Shown one piece after another: positions 8,181-16,763 of a stretch of 64,000 bases of DNA. The stretch lies in NCBI GenBank assembly GCA_963642885.1, contig CAVIJI010000002.1, forward strand, positions 1 through 64,000, in the 5' to 3' direction. The notes under the pieces are model-generated. The model made no database searches. It had not been told where the DNA came from and saw only the letters and a list, made by a program, of their open reading frames with translations. Every line of letters begins with the position of its first letter. Position 1 is the stretch's first letter. Source of the DNA: UMGS1696 sp963642885. GTDB taxonomy: Bacteria > Bacillota > Clostridia > Oscillospirales > CAG-272. Made by a program: the position numbers and the translations under genes.

Positions 8181-8354
8181 ATGGCATACAAAATTTCTGA
8201 TGATTGCATCGGATGCGGCACATGTGCATCTGAATGTCCTGTAGAAGCTATTACCGAAAAGGACGGCAAGTACGTTATCAACGCTGACGAATGTCTTGAA
8301 TGCGGCGCTTGCGCAGGCGTATGTCCTGTTGACGCTCCGAAGCCTGAAGAATAA
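8181..8354 (+). CDS. 2[4Fe-4S] clostridial-type ferredoxin
   Basis: 57 aa, an acidic low-potential electron carrier of the cytoplasm. Two complete cluster motifs CxxCxxCxxxCP are present: C9, C12, C15, C19 and C38, C41, C44, C48. It begins MAYKISDDCIGCGTC and ends PVDAPKPEE, the normal size for a clostridial ferredoxin. An AGGAGG site lies nine bases before the start, and a strong terminator follows, so it is probably a single-gene transcript or the last gene after ricT. It interrupts the otherwise conserved ricT-trmN6 neighbourhood. Its likely partners are general (pyruvate:ferredoxin oxidoreductase, hydrogenase); a specific link to the iron-sulfur protein RicT is only an idea. Confidence 0.96.
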   Translation: MAYKISDDCIGCGTCASECPVEAITEKDGKYVINADECLECGACAGVCPVDAPKPEE

Positions 8355-8417
8355 TAATTCTTTCGGAATGGTTTTTCCGTAGGATTGCTTCACGCGATTA
8401 AAGCACAACATAACCCG

Positions 8418-8456
8418 AAAACGGGAGACAGCGTAATTCGTTTGTCTCCCGTTTTT
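8418..8456 (+). terminator. Intrinsic terminator after ferredoxin
   Basis: A roughly 13-bp stem AAAACGGGAGACA (8418-8430) pairs with its complement (8442-8454), followed by a T run. It separates the ferredoxin transcript from trmN6. Confidence 0.9.
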
Positions 8457-8491
8457 AGTAAGATAATACATAGAAAGGTAATCGACAGCTC

Positions 8492-9265
8492 ATGACCGAG
8501 GATATCATATACGACGGCGAAACCGAGAGACTGGACAAGATCAACGAGCAGCTGTCTCTTATACAGCTGAAGCGGGGACTCACGTTCGGAACGGACAGCT
8601 ATTTGCTTGCCGCATTTTCAAGAGCAAAATCGAGCGGAATTTGTGTCGAGCTCGGAGGCGGAACAGGTGTCGTAGCGCTCCTAATGGAATCACGGAAAAA
8701 ATACAAAACCGTATACTCGGTTGAAATACAGGAGTACTTTGCCGCTTTGATTGAAAGAAACGCTCGTATGAACGGACTGGGAGCAAATGTTCTGGCTGTA
8801 TCGAAGGATATACGTGAGATGACAAAAGCGGATATCGGCGGCGAATGCGATTCGGTTGTTTCAAACCCTCCGTATATGAAAGCGGAATCGGGTAAGGTGA
8901 ATTTATCCGACGAGATGAATGACGCGCGGCGTGAAAACAACGGCGGGGTAGACGAGTTTTGCGCCTGTGCCGCCAGACTGCTGAAATTCGGCGGATACTT
9001 TACGGTTGTATATAAACCCGAACGCACCGCCGAGCTCATATATTCCATGAAGAACAGCGGAATAGAGCCTAAAAGAGCTGTTATGGTTTATCCTTCGGCT
9101 GTATCTAAGCCGTGTTTGGTTTTGATTGAAGGGAAAAAAGGAGCGGCGGAGGGAATGGTTTTCGCACGTCCGCTGATAATATATAAAGACGGATGCGGCG
9201 GAGAGTATACCGATGCGATGAATGCGGTATACGATAATTTTACGCTTGAGCATTTATTTAAATAA
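8492..9265 (+). CDS. trmN6: tRNA1(Val) adenine-37 N6-methyltransferase (YabB/TrmN6 family)
   Basis: 257 aa. A class I SAM-dependent methyltransferase: the glycine-rich SAM loop is VELGGGTGVVALL, the acidic residue after strand 2 is in VYSVEIQE, and the catalytic motif is SNPPYM, which marks amino-N6 methylation. TrmN6 modifies A37 of tRNA-Val; the Gram-positive YabB group is assigned by homology. The ribosome site is weak (GAAAGG, about 13 bases upstream). It sits upstream of rsmI, as in Bacillus, but the small GIY-YIG gene (yazA) found between them there is missing. Confidence 0.88.
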   Translation: MTEDIIYDGETERLDKINEQLSLIQLKRGLTFGTDSYLLAAFSRAKSSGICVELGGGTGVVALLMESRKKYKTVYSVEIQEYFAALIERNARMNGLGANVLAVSKDIREMTKADIGGECDSVVSNPPYMKAESGKVNLSDEMNDARRENNGGVDEFCACAARLLKFGGYFTVVYKPERTAELIYSMKNSGIEPKRAVMVYPSAVSKPCLVLIEGKKGAAEGMVFARPLIIYKDGCGGEYTDAMNAVYDNFTLEHLFK

Positions 9266-9300
9266 GGGTATATAACGCGGGCATTCAACGGAGGAGATAA

Positions 9301-10179
9301 ATGAGCTGTATAAAGAAGAGAAATGTTTCGACAGAGGATAAAAACGCGGTTATCGGCGGCGTGCTGTACCTTGTGGCAACGCCGATAGGAAATTTGTCCG
9401 ATTTATCGGAACGTGCGATAAAGGTACTCTCCGAGGTGGATTTTATTGCCGCCGAGGATACCAGAAATACAGGCTCGATGCTGGTCAGATTCGGTATATC
9501 GAAGCCGATGATAAGCTATTTCGAGCATAATAAAAGAGAACGCGGTGAAATTATAGCAAATCGTCTCGAAGCGGGGGAGTCGTGTGCTCTTGTTACGGAT
9601 GCGGGTACACCGGCAATAAGCGATCCGGGTGAGGATATAGTGAAGGTGTGTGCGGAACGAGGCATTCCCGTGAGCAGCATACCGGGATGCTGTGCCGCGA
9701 TAACCGCACTTACATTGTCGGGCTTATCGACATCGAGATTCGCATTCGAGGGCTTTATTTCAACGGCGAAAAGCGAAAGAAACGAAAGACTTACCGAACT
9801 GCGGGATGAAGTTCGTACGATGATTTTCTACGAGGCTCCGCATCGGCTCAGAGTCACTCTCGATGATTTGTATAAATATTTCGGAGATCGAAAGATAACG
9901 CTGTGCCGTGAGCTTACCAAAATAAACGAGGAGGTTTTACGCACAACGATATCCGATGCGATTAAAACCTATGAAGAAAAAGATCCGCGCGGGGAATACG
10001 TCCTTGTTGTCGAAGGTGCGGAGAAAAAGAAAAACGCCGAGGAATATCCCGCAGATCCCGTGGAGCATGTGAAGCTTCTTATGGACGGCGGAATGACTAA
10101 AATGGATGCCGTGAAGACGGCGGCGAAAGCCAGAGGCGAAAATAAAAACGATATATACAAGCTTACGCTTGATTTATAG
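9301..10179 (+). CDS. rsmI: 16S rRNA cytidine-1402 2'-O-methyltransferase
   Basis: 292 aa, a tetrapyrrole-methylase-fold enzyme that methylates the ribose of C1402 in the decoding centre. Typical blocks are LYLVATPIGNLSDLSERA, AAEDTRNTG, ALVTDAGTPAISDPG, SIPGCCAAITAL and FYEAPHRLRVTL. A GGAGGAG site lies just before ATG 9301; about 19 residues precede the conserved start of the domain, so a slightly shorter protein is possible. It follows trmN6 by 35 bases and is probably co-transcribed with it. Confidence 0.95.
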   Translation: MSCIKKRNVSTEDKNAVIGGVLYLVATPIGNLSDLSERAIKVLSEVDFIAAEDTRNTGSMLVRFGISKPMISYFEHNKRERGEIIANRLEAGESCALVTDAGTPAISDPGEDIVKVCAERGIPVSSIPGCCAAITALTLSGLSTSRFAFEGFISTAKSERNERLTELRDEVRTMIFYEAPHRLRVTLDDLYKYFGDRKITLCRELTKINEEVLRTTISDAIKTYEEKDPRGEYVLVVEGAEKKKNAEEYPADPVEHVKLLMDGGMTKMDAVKTAAKARGENKNDIYKLTLDL

Positions 10180-10205
10180 ATTATAATTACGGAAAGGAAA
10201 CTCAA

Positions 10206-11123
10206 ATGAAAATCGGACTTACCAGCTATAGCATGAACAATTACATTTGCGACGGAATAATGACCGTTACGGAGGTAATGGCATTCGCAAAGGAAAAAGG
10301 TGCGGAGCATATCGAGCTTGTTCCGTTCGGATTTACACTTCATGATGACAAGAGCGGTGAATTCAACGAGCCGCTTATCGCACAGATTATCGAAACATCG
10401 AAAAAACTCGAGCTTCCCATTTCGAACTATGCTGTTCTCGGCGACTTGCTTAAGGAAGACAAGGACGAACGTCATGCCGAGGTCGAGAGACTTAAGAGAC
10501 ACATTGACGTTGCCGCGAAGCTCGGACTGAAGTATATGCGTCACGATATATCTTCCTTCCGCCGCCCGCTTGAATCGAACACGCCGATAGCATTCGAGAG
10601 GGAATTTCCGATTGCGGTCGAATGCTGCCGAGAGCTTGCGGATTACGCCGCAAACTTCGGAGTTACGACTCTTGTGGAAAATCACGGCTTCTTTGTAAAC
10701 GGCTCCGACAGAGTGATACGACTTATAAACGCGGTTGACAGAGATAATTTCGGACTGCTTCTTGATACGGGCAACTTCATCTGTGTAGACGAGAATACGG
10801 CTGTTGCCGTTAAAAAATGTGCTTCCATAGCCAAAATGGTACATCTTAAGGATTTCTATATCAGAAGAGCGGACAGACTGACGGGCAACGGCGGATTGTT
10901 CAGATGCGATTCGGGATGCTGGTTCTCATCGAATTCGGGCGAATATATGCTTCGCGGCTCAATACTCGCACAGGGCGATCTGGACGTGTGGAGTACACTC
11001 CGCTTCATTCGCGATGCGGGATATGAAGGCTATGTTTCCGTTGAATTCGAAGGCATGGAGGACGGCAAAATCGGCAGTGAAACCGGTATGGAGGCGGCGA
11101 GATACATTCTCGCGAACCTTTAA
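10206..11123 (+). CDS. Sugar phosphate isomerase/epimerase-like TIM-barrel protein
   Basis: 305 aa of the xylose isomerase-like TIM-barrel (AP endonuclease 2) superfamily. Residues that usually hold the divalent metal are recognisable: E in LVENHGFF, D in LLLDTGNF, H in MVHLKDF and E in YVSVEFEGME. Such enzymes isomerise or epimerise sugars, keto-sugars or inositols; the substrate cannot be read from sequence. It lies 26 bases after rsmI, with GGAAAGG upstream of the start, and about 50 bases before the sulfatase. The pairing with a sulfatase and nagA suggests work on host or plant glycan sugars (inference). No signal peptide. Confidence 0.85.
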   Translation: MKIGLTSYSMNNYICDGIMTVTEVMAFAKEKGAEHIELVPFGFTLHDDKSGEFNEPLIAQIIETSKKLELPISNYAVLGDLLKEDKDERHAEVERLKRHIDVAAKLGLKYMRHDISSFRRPLESNTPIAFEREFPIAVECCRELADYAANFGVTTLVENHGFFVNGSDRVIRLINAVDRDNFGLLLDTGNFICVDENTAVAVKKCASIAKMVHLKDFYIRRADRLTGNGGLFRCDSGCWFSSNSGEYMLRGSILAQGDLDVWSTLRFIRDAGYEGYVSVEFEGMEDGKIGSETGMEAARYILANL

Positions 11124-11174
11124 CTGTCCGAATGTCCGATAAACGCAGAGTAAAAAATCGGTAAGGAGTAAATT

Positions 11175-12524
11175 ATGAGACCCAATATATTGTTTATCGT
11201 ATGCGACCAGCTGCGATATGATTCTATCGGCTATTCGTCACGATTCACGCACAGAAACGCGCCGCTGACGCCGAATATAGATGCGCTTGCCGAGGAAGGC
11301 TTGTTTATGAAAAACGCATATACTCCGCTTCCCGTCTGCGCTCCGTCCCGCCAGGCTATGCTGACGGGAGTTCAGCCCGATTCGATAGGTGCGTTGTTCA
11401 ACTACAATTTCATAAAAACCGCGGGTGCGGATCCGTCCGTCCCCACATGGGTTTCCGAACTTAAGGATGCGGGATATAAATGCGGATTTTCGGGCTCGTG
11501 GGATGCCTCTCCGAACGGGAACGAATGCGATTTCGGATATGAATCGATTTTCAGCGGAGCGGATTACAACAGAGAAATTGCGGAAAAATACGGCAGTATC
11601 GAATACGGCGGAGGTTGGTTCGGATGCTCGAATCCCATCGCTTTCGAGGATACGAAGACATACCGCATATGTTCTTCTGCCGCGGAATTTATAAACGAAA
11701 ACAAAGGCTTGCCGTGGCATGTATGGGTTGATATCACCGACCCGCATCTCCCCTGCAGACCGAGTGCACCGTATGACGTTATGTATTCGCCGGATGAGAT
11801 GACACAGTGGGATGGATTCGGAGATAAATTCGAAAACAAGCCTTATATTCAGAAAAAGCAGATCGAAAACTGGAAACTCGGAGGGCTCGAGTGGAAGGAT
11901 TTCGCACCGACCGTGGCAAGATATTACGGAATGATAAGTCAGACCGATGCCTCGATAGGCATGCTCATTGACAGCTTGAAGAAAAACGGCGAATACGACA
12001 ATACCGTCGTAATTCTTCTTTCGGATCACGGCGATACCTGCGGAAGTCACGGAATGCTGGACAAGCATTATATTCTTTACGACGATGTCGTACACGTACC
12101 GATGATTGTGCGCATACCTGGAACACAGCACGCCGATGTCGATGCATTTGTGTCGTCGTCTCTCGATGTGGCACCGACAGTCGAGGCGGTTGTCGGCATT
12201 GAGCCGCAGAGTACACGTCACGGTCATTCCGTACTTGACGCATCGGCCGAATACGCGGTATTTACGTCAAACGGACAGCAGTTCGGTTTGTTTACACAGC
12301 GCGGAATCAGAACGGAAAAATACAAATACATATGGAATCTTACCGATGTGGACGAGTTTTACGATTTGACATCGGACCCCGGTGAGCTTGTCAACCGAGC
12401 AGGCTGCCCCGAGTACAAAGCGGTAATGAAGGAGCTCGGCGAAAAACTGCTTTCTGAGCTCAGACGGAGAGGGGATCCTTTCGCATCTGGCTGGGTTGCA
12501 TGGCAATGCGGTCTCGGCGAATGA
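11175..12524 (+). CDS. Cytoplasmic sulfatase (FGly, S1 family)
   Basis: 449 aa, formylglycine-dependent sulfatase removing sulfate esters, probably from a sugar. The modification motif C55-A-P-S-R59 sits in VCAPSRQAMLTG, the Cys type that anaerobes convert with a radical SAM maturase. Metal-site residues are visible in FIVCDQLRYD (D-Q form of the usual pair) and LLSDHGD, with the DxGSHG-like stretch DTCGSHGMLDK and GIRTEKYKYI near the end. No signal peptide, so desulfation happens after uptake. It follows the TIM-barrel gene closely with a clear AAGGAG site, and ends before a terminator. No SPASM-type maturase is present in the window. Confidence 0.92.
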   Translation: MRPNILFIVCDQLRYDSIGYSSRFTHRNAPLTPNIDALAEEGLFMKNAYTPLPVCAPSRQAMLTGVQPDSIGALFNYNFIKTAGADPSVPTWVSELKDAGYKCGFSGSWDASPNGNECDFGYESIFSGADYNREIAEKYGSIEYGGGWFGCSNPIAFEDTKTYRICSSAAEFINENKGLPWHVWVDITDPHLPCRPSAPYDVMYSPDEMTQWDGFGDKFENKPYIQKKQIENWKLGGLEWKDFAPTVARYYGMISQTDASIGMLIDSLKKNGEYDNTVVILLSDHGDTCGSHGMLDKHYILYDDVVHVPMIVRIPGTQHADVDAFVSSSLDVAPTVEAVVGIEPQSTRHGHSVLDASAEYAVFTSNGQQFGLFTQRGIRTEKYKYIWNLTDVDEFYDLTSDPGELVNRAGCPEYKAVMKELGEKLLSELRRRGDPFASGWVAWQCGLGE

Positions 12525-12657
12525 GTGAATACGGTAACCGTACCCGGTGATAAGAACATAGTTTTTTGAGATTTTTTGAACGTAAAAAACGCAAAAATGT
12601 ATTGAATATACATTCAGAACATGCGTAAACCGACATTTACTGTTGAATATGCATATC

Positions 12658-12685
12658 AAAAACGTCTTGTAAAAAAGACGTTTTT
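12658..12685 (+). terminator. Intrinsic terminator after the sulfatase gene
   Basis: An 11-bp stem AAAAACGTCTT (12658-12668) and its complement (12675-12685), loop GTAAAA, ending in T's. The stem is A/T-rich. It overlaps the nagA promoter: the -35 box covers part of the stem and loop. Confidence 0.75.
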
Positions 12686-12695
12686 CTGTTATAAT
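12667..12695 (+). promoter_or_regulatory. Sigma-A promoter for nagA
   Basis: TTGTAA (12667-12672), 17-base spacer, TATAAT (12690-12695). Transcription from about 12702 leaves only some eight bases before the ATG at 12710, supporting the later nagA start. Confidence 0.85.
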
Positions 12696-12742
12696 TTGAT
12701 AAACGGCTTATGCCGACATTATTAAAGGAGATTTTTCCGAAA

Positions 12743-13897
12743 ATGAAAACCTTATTCAAGAACGGACAGGTATATATACATGAATCCCGAATGTTTTGCG
12801 GTAAAGATGTTTTAATCAAGGACGGCATTATTGACGGTATTTACGATCAGGGCACATGCATCGAATATGACGAATCGGTGGATTTGCATGGAGAATATCT
12901 CCTTCCGGGAATGGTCGATATTCATACTCACGGACGCGGCGGGCATGATTTCAACTATATTGATGACGAAGCCGTACAGGCACTGAGACGTTCATATGCG
13001 GAGGCGGGAACCACAACGATTATGGCTACGCTTGCGTCTGCCGCACTTTCCGAGCTGTATCATTCGGCTGAGATAATTAATAAGCACAGAGAGAGCGAAT
13101 GCGGATTTGCTACCATTGCGGGAATACACCTTGAAGGACGCTATCTTAATCCCAAAAGACGCGGCGCACACAATCCGGAATACTTAGCTCCGCTTGACCC
13201 GAATGAGCTTGAACAGCTTGCGGGTGCGATGATGCCGCTCCCGCTTCATATCGCGGCGGCGTATGAGCTTGACAACGATTACGCCTTTCTTAAAAAGGCT
13301 CTCGAGCTCGGCGCAACCTGCTCACTCGCACACAGCGACGCCACATACGATGAGGCGGTATCCGCGGTAGCTCACGGAGTTAAATCGTTTACCCACACAT
13401 ACAATGCGATGAAACCGATTCATCACAGAGAACCTGGTAACATGGTCGCGTCACTCATTACGGATGACGCATATTCCGAGTTTATATGTGACGGTGAGCA
13501 TTCACATCCCGCAATGATCGAGCTCGCCTACCGTGCCAAAAATCACGACAAGCTCGTACTTATAACCGACTCACTCGAAGCGGCAGGATGTCCCGACGGT
13601 GTATACGCTATTGCGGGACTTCCCGTATACGTTAAAAACGGACGTGCCGTAAACAGTGAGGGAGCTCTCGCGGGCAGCACACTCGATTTATTTACCGCCG
13701 TAAAGAACTTCATGCGCTTTACGGGTGCTCCGCTCGAAGAAGTTATACCGATGGCTACGGCAAATCCGGCAACTCTTATAGGAATAGGCGATAAGTGCGG
13801 CTTTATTAAGCACGGCTGCCGCGCCGACTTCATTACCGTTAAAGACAAAAACGACATTTCTCTCGGAGATGTGTTCGTATGCGGTAAAAAAATCTGA
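12743..13897 (+). CDS. nagA: N-acetylglucosamine-6-phosphate deacetylase
   Basis: 384 aa, amidohydrolase that removes acetate from GlcNAc-6-phosphate, feeding amino sugars to glycolysis or wall synthesis. Metal and active-site marks: DIHTHGRGGHDF, GIHLEGRYLNP, HSDAT, FTHTYNAM, FICDGEH and the catalytic Asp in LITDSLEAAG. The start at 12743 is used because AAAGGAG lies between it and the upstream ATG 12710; the spacing of about 11 bases is long. It has its own promoter, and metG follows after 56 bases. No nagB is present in the window. The acetate released links it functionally to the nearby tmcAL/ackA pair, though this is not proof of co-regulation. Confidence 0.93.
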   Translation: MKTLFKNGQVYIHESRMFCGKDVLIKDGIIDGIYDQGTCIEYDESVDLHGEYLLPGMVDIHTHGRGGHDFNYIDDEAVQALRRSYAEAGTTTIMATLASAALSELYHSAEIINKHRESECGFATIAGIHLEGRYLNPKRRGAHNPEYLAPLDPNELEQLAGAMMPLPLHIAAAYELDNDYAFLKKALELGATCSLAHSDATYDEAVSAVAHGVKSFTHTYNAMKPIHHREPGNMVASLITDDAYSEFICDGEHSHPAMIELAYRAKNHDKLVLITDSLEAAGCPDGVYAIAGLPVYVKNGRAVNSEGALAGSTLDLFTAVKNFMRFTGAPLEEVIPMATANPATLIGIGDKCGFIKHGCRADFITVKDKNDISLGDVFVCGKKI

Positions 13898-13910
13898 CAC
13901 TGAATAAATA

Positions 13911-13953
13911 AGGAGGCATGACCGTGTATCATAGTCGATCACGGTTATACATT
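13911..13953 (+). promoter_or_regulatory. metG ribosome site followed by a hairpin
   Basis: AGGAGG (13911-13916) is followed four bases later by a hairpin: ACCGTG plus ATC (13921-13930, one bulged T) pairs with GAT plus CACGGT (13937-13945), about nine base pairs. The metG ATG lies eight bases beyond. If the hairpin forms, the ribosome site comes within about 12 bases of ATG 13954; if not, a GTG at 13924 is ideally spaced and would add ten residues. Confidence 0.6.
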
Positions 13954-15921
13954 ATGGCTGAGAAATACTACATTACCACCGCAATCGCATATGCGTCCGC
14001 AAAGCCGCATTTCGGAAACACATATGAGATCATAGCGACCGATGCGATTGCGAGATATAAAAGACAACGCGGATATGATGTGTTCTTTTGTACGGGAACG
14101 GACGAACACGGACAGAAAATCGAACTGAAGGCTAACGATGCCGGAATTACTCCGAAGGAATATGTTGACAAAACATCTGGAGTAATCAGAGAAATCTGGG
14201 ATAAAATGAATGCGTCATACGACTATTTTATCCGTACGACAGATAAAAATCACGAAGAAGCAGTAGCAAAAATATTCAAGAAATTCTATGAGCAGGGTGA
14301 CATTTATAAGGGCTGCTACGAGGGTTGGTACTGTACTCCGTGCGAATCCTTCTTTACGGACAGTCAGCTTGTCGACGGCAAATGCCCCGACTGCGGTCGA
14401 GAGGTTCATAAGGATAAGGAAGAAGCGTATTTCTTCAATATGAGCAAATATGCAGACAGACTTATGAAGTATATAGACGAGCATCCCGATTTTATTATGC
14501 CCGAGGCACGCAGAAAGGAAATGGTAAACAACTTCCTGAAGCCGGGATTGCAGGACCTTTGCGTTTCGAGAACAAGCTTTAAGTGGGGTATTCCCGTAAC
14601 ATTCGACCCCAACCATGTAATTTATGTATGGCTTGACGCTCTGACAAACTATATCACGGCTCTCGGATATGATCCCGACAGAGAAGTGCAGAGTGAGAAT
14701 TTCCGTAAATACTGGCCTGCCGATGTTCATGTGATCGGTAAGGATATAGTCAGATTCCATTCGATATACTGGCCGATATTCCTGATGGCACTGGATCTTC
14801 CTCTTCCGAAGCAGATTTTCGGACATCCGTGGTTTAACTTCGGCACAGATAAGATGTCAAAGTCGCGTGGCAACGTCATTTATGCGGATAAGCTCGCAGA
14901 GAAATTCGGAGTAGACGGTGTACGTTATTACGCACTTTCGGAAATGCCTTATGCTTCCGACGGCTCGATAACATATGAAGCGGTCATCGGACGTTACAAC
15001 ACCGACCTCGCAAACAACCTCGGCAACCTCGTAAACCGTACCGTTGCCATGACGAAAAAGTATTTCGGAGGTGTTATCCCCACTCCGCATGAGGAAGAAG
15101 GAACCGACGCAGAGCTGAAATCAACAGTTGAGCAGAGCATAAAGAGCTTCTGCGAAAATATGGATACCTTCCATATCGCGGATGCATGCTCGGATGTATT
15201 CAATATGCTCCGCCGTGCGAATAAATATATAGACGAAACCGCACCGTGGACGCTTGCAAAGTCAGAGGATACAAAGCAGAGACTCGAAACGGTAATATAT
15301 AACCTTCTCGAAACAATAAGAATCGCGGGCGTCCTTCTTACTGCGATTATTCCCGCGACTGCCGACAGCATTTTCGAGCAGATAGGCACCGAAAAGAGAA
15401 ATTACGACAGCATCTCTCTGTTCGGCGGACTGGAGAGCGGAAATAATGTAGGCGAGGCAAAGCCCTTGTTCCAGCGTATCGATGAGGAAGAATTCCTTAA
15501 GGAAGCGGAGGCGGAACACGCGGCGGCACTGAAGGCTATCGAAGACGCTAAAAAAGCCGAAGAGGCTGCGGCGGCAAAACCCGAAAAGCCCGAGGGAATT
15601 GCACAGATCGGTATCGACGACTTTATGAATGTCGAACTCAGAACGGCACAGATTATAAACTGTGAAAAGGTTCCGAAGGCTAAAAAGCTTCTCAAGCTCA
15701 CTCTCGACCTCGGATATGAGACACGTACCGTCGCATCCGGAATCGCTAAATTCTATGCGCCCGAGGACCTTATCGGCAAAAAGATCATAGTTGTCGCAAA
15801 CCTCAAGCCGGCAGTTTTATGCGGTATAGAATCAAACGGAATGATTCTCGCATCGGGTGAGGAGACGGTAAGAGTCGTATTCCTCGATCCCGCTACACCT
15901 TTAGGGGAAAGAGTCAGATAA
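13954..15921 (+). CDS. metG: Methionyl-tRNA synthetase
   Basis: 655 aa, class I synthetase. The signature near the N-terminus is SAKPHFGNTYE (a HxGN form of HIGH), zinc-knuckle cysteines are in CTPCESFF and CPDCGRE, and the KMSKS loop is DKMSKSRGN. An Ala/Glu-rich linker (about 525-555) leads to a C-terminal Trbp111-like tRNA-binding domain beginning DFMNVELRTAQI. The start MAEKYYITT matches the family; an upstream ATG at 13918 is too close to the GGAGG, and an in-frame GTG at 13924 is a real alternative (see the leader hairpin). It overlaps tatD by one base (TAATG). The order metG-tatD is conserved in Bacillus. Confidence 0.96.
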   Translation: MAEKYYITTAIAYASAKPHFGNTYEIIATDAIARYKRQRGYDVFFCTGTDEHGQKIELKANDAGITPKEYVDKTSGVIREIWDKMNASYDYFIRTTDKNHEEAVAKIFKKFYEQGDIYKGCYEGWYCTPCESFFTDSQLVDGKCPDCGREVHKDKEEAYFFNMSKYADRLMKYIDEHPDFIMPEARRKEMVNNFLKPGLQDLCVSRTSFKWGIPVTFDPNHVIYVWLDALTNYITALGYDPDREVQSENFRKYWPADVHVIGKDIVRFHSIYWPIFLMALDLPLPKQIFGHPWFNFGTDKMSKSRGNVIYADKLAEKFGVDGVRYYALSEMPYASDGSITYEAVIGRYNTDLANNLGNLVNRTVAMTKKYFGGVIPTPHEEEGTDAELKSTVEQSIKSFCENMDTFHIADACSDVFNMLRRANKYIDETAPWTLAKSEDTKQRLETVIYNLLETIRIAGVLLTAIIPATADSIFEQIGTEKRNYDSISLFGGLESGNNVGEAKPLFQRIDEEEFLKEAEAEHAAALKAIEDAKKAEEAAAAKPEKPEGIAQIGIDDFMNVELRTAQIINCEKVPKAKKLLKLTLDLGYETRTVASGIAKFYAPEDLIGKKIIVVANLKPAVLCGIESNGMILASGEETVRVVFLDPATPLGERVR

Positions 15922-16706
15922 TGCTTTTTGACGCGCACGCACATTACGACGATAAACGCTTTGAAAGCGAATTCGAGGGCGGTACGGACGGTGCCGTAAT
16001 GAAAGCCCACGATGAAGGCGTAGGACACATTATCAATGTAGGCTCGAATGTTTTCACCAGCATGAGTTCGATTTCTCTCGCCGAAAAATATGATTTTATA
16101 TATGCCGCTGTGGGCATACATCCTTCGGATGCACAGGAAATAGACGCATGGGAGTGCGATAAAGCTCTGTATGAAATAGAAAAGCTGTCCGCAAATAAAA
16201 AAGTCCGTTCAATCGGAGAGATAGGGTATGATTATCACTACGAAGGTACGGACAAGGAACGCCAGACTTATTTCTTCAAAGCACAGCTTGAAATCGCAAA
16301 AAAAGCTGCTCTTCCCGTTATAATTCATTCACGTGATGCCGCAGGGGACACATTCGATGTCATAAGAGATGCCGTCGGAGTACACGGAGTGATTCACAGC
16401 TACAGCGGAAGCGCGGAAATGGCGAATCAATATGTTAAATTGGGATGGTATCTGTCGTTTTCGGGACCGCTGACGTATAAAAACGCACGCGGAGTGAAGG
16501 AAAGCGCGGCTGCGATACCGAGCGACAGAATTCTGATTGAAACCGATTGCCCGTATTTGCCGCCGACTCCTCACCGTGGCGAGATAAATTATTCCGGTTA
16601 TCTGAAATATACCTGTGCGGCTTTGGCGGAAATACGCGGAATATCGTATGATGAGGCGGCTCGCCTGACAGAAGAAAACGCAAAACATTTTTATTCGATC
16701 GACTGA
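15921..16706 (+). CDS. tatD: TatD-family metal-dependent DNase
   Basis: 261 aa TIM-barrel hydrolase (YabD/TatD), probably a 3'-5' DNase or D-Tyr-tRNA deacylase-like enzyme; the physiological role in Firmicutes is uncertain. Metal ligands are visible in FDAHAHYDD (H6, H8), the conserved Glu in SIGEIGYDYHY, PVIIHSRDA, the VIHSYSG histidine and LIETDCPYLPP. It starts on the last base of metG's stop codon, so translation is coupled. The TatD-linked radical SAM gene follows after 57 bases. Confidence 0.94.
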   Translation: MLFDAHAHYDDKRFESEFEGGTDGAVMKAHDEGVGHIINVGSNVFTSMSSISLAEKYDFIYAAVGIHPSDAQEIDAWECDKALYEIEKLSANKKVRSIGEIGYDYHYEGTDKERQTYFFKAQLEIAKKAALPVIIHSRDAAGDTFDVIRDAVGVHGVIHSYSGSAEMANQYVKLGWYLSFSGPLTYKNARGVKESAAAIPSDRILIETDCPYLPPTPHRGEINYSGYLKYTCAALAEIRGISYDEAARLTEENAKHFYSID

Positions 16707-16763
16707 TGCAAAGATGAATGCAAAGCGGAAATATGTATCGGATACGATCAAACGGAGGACACA

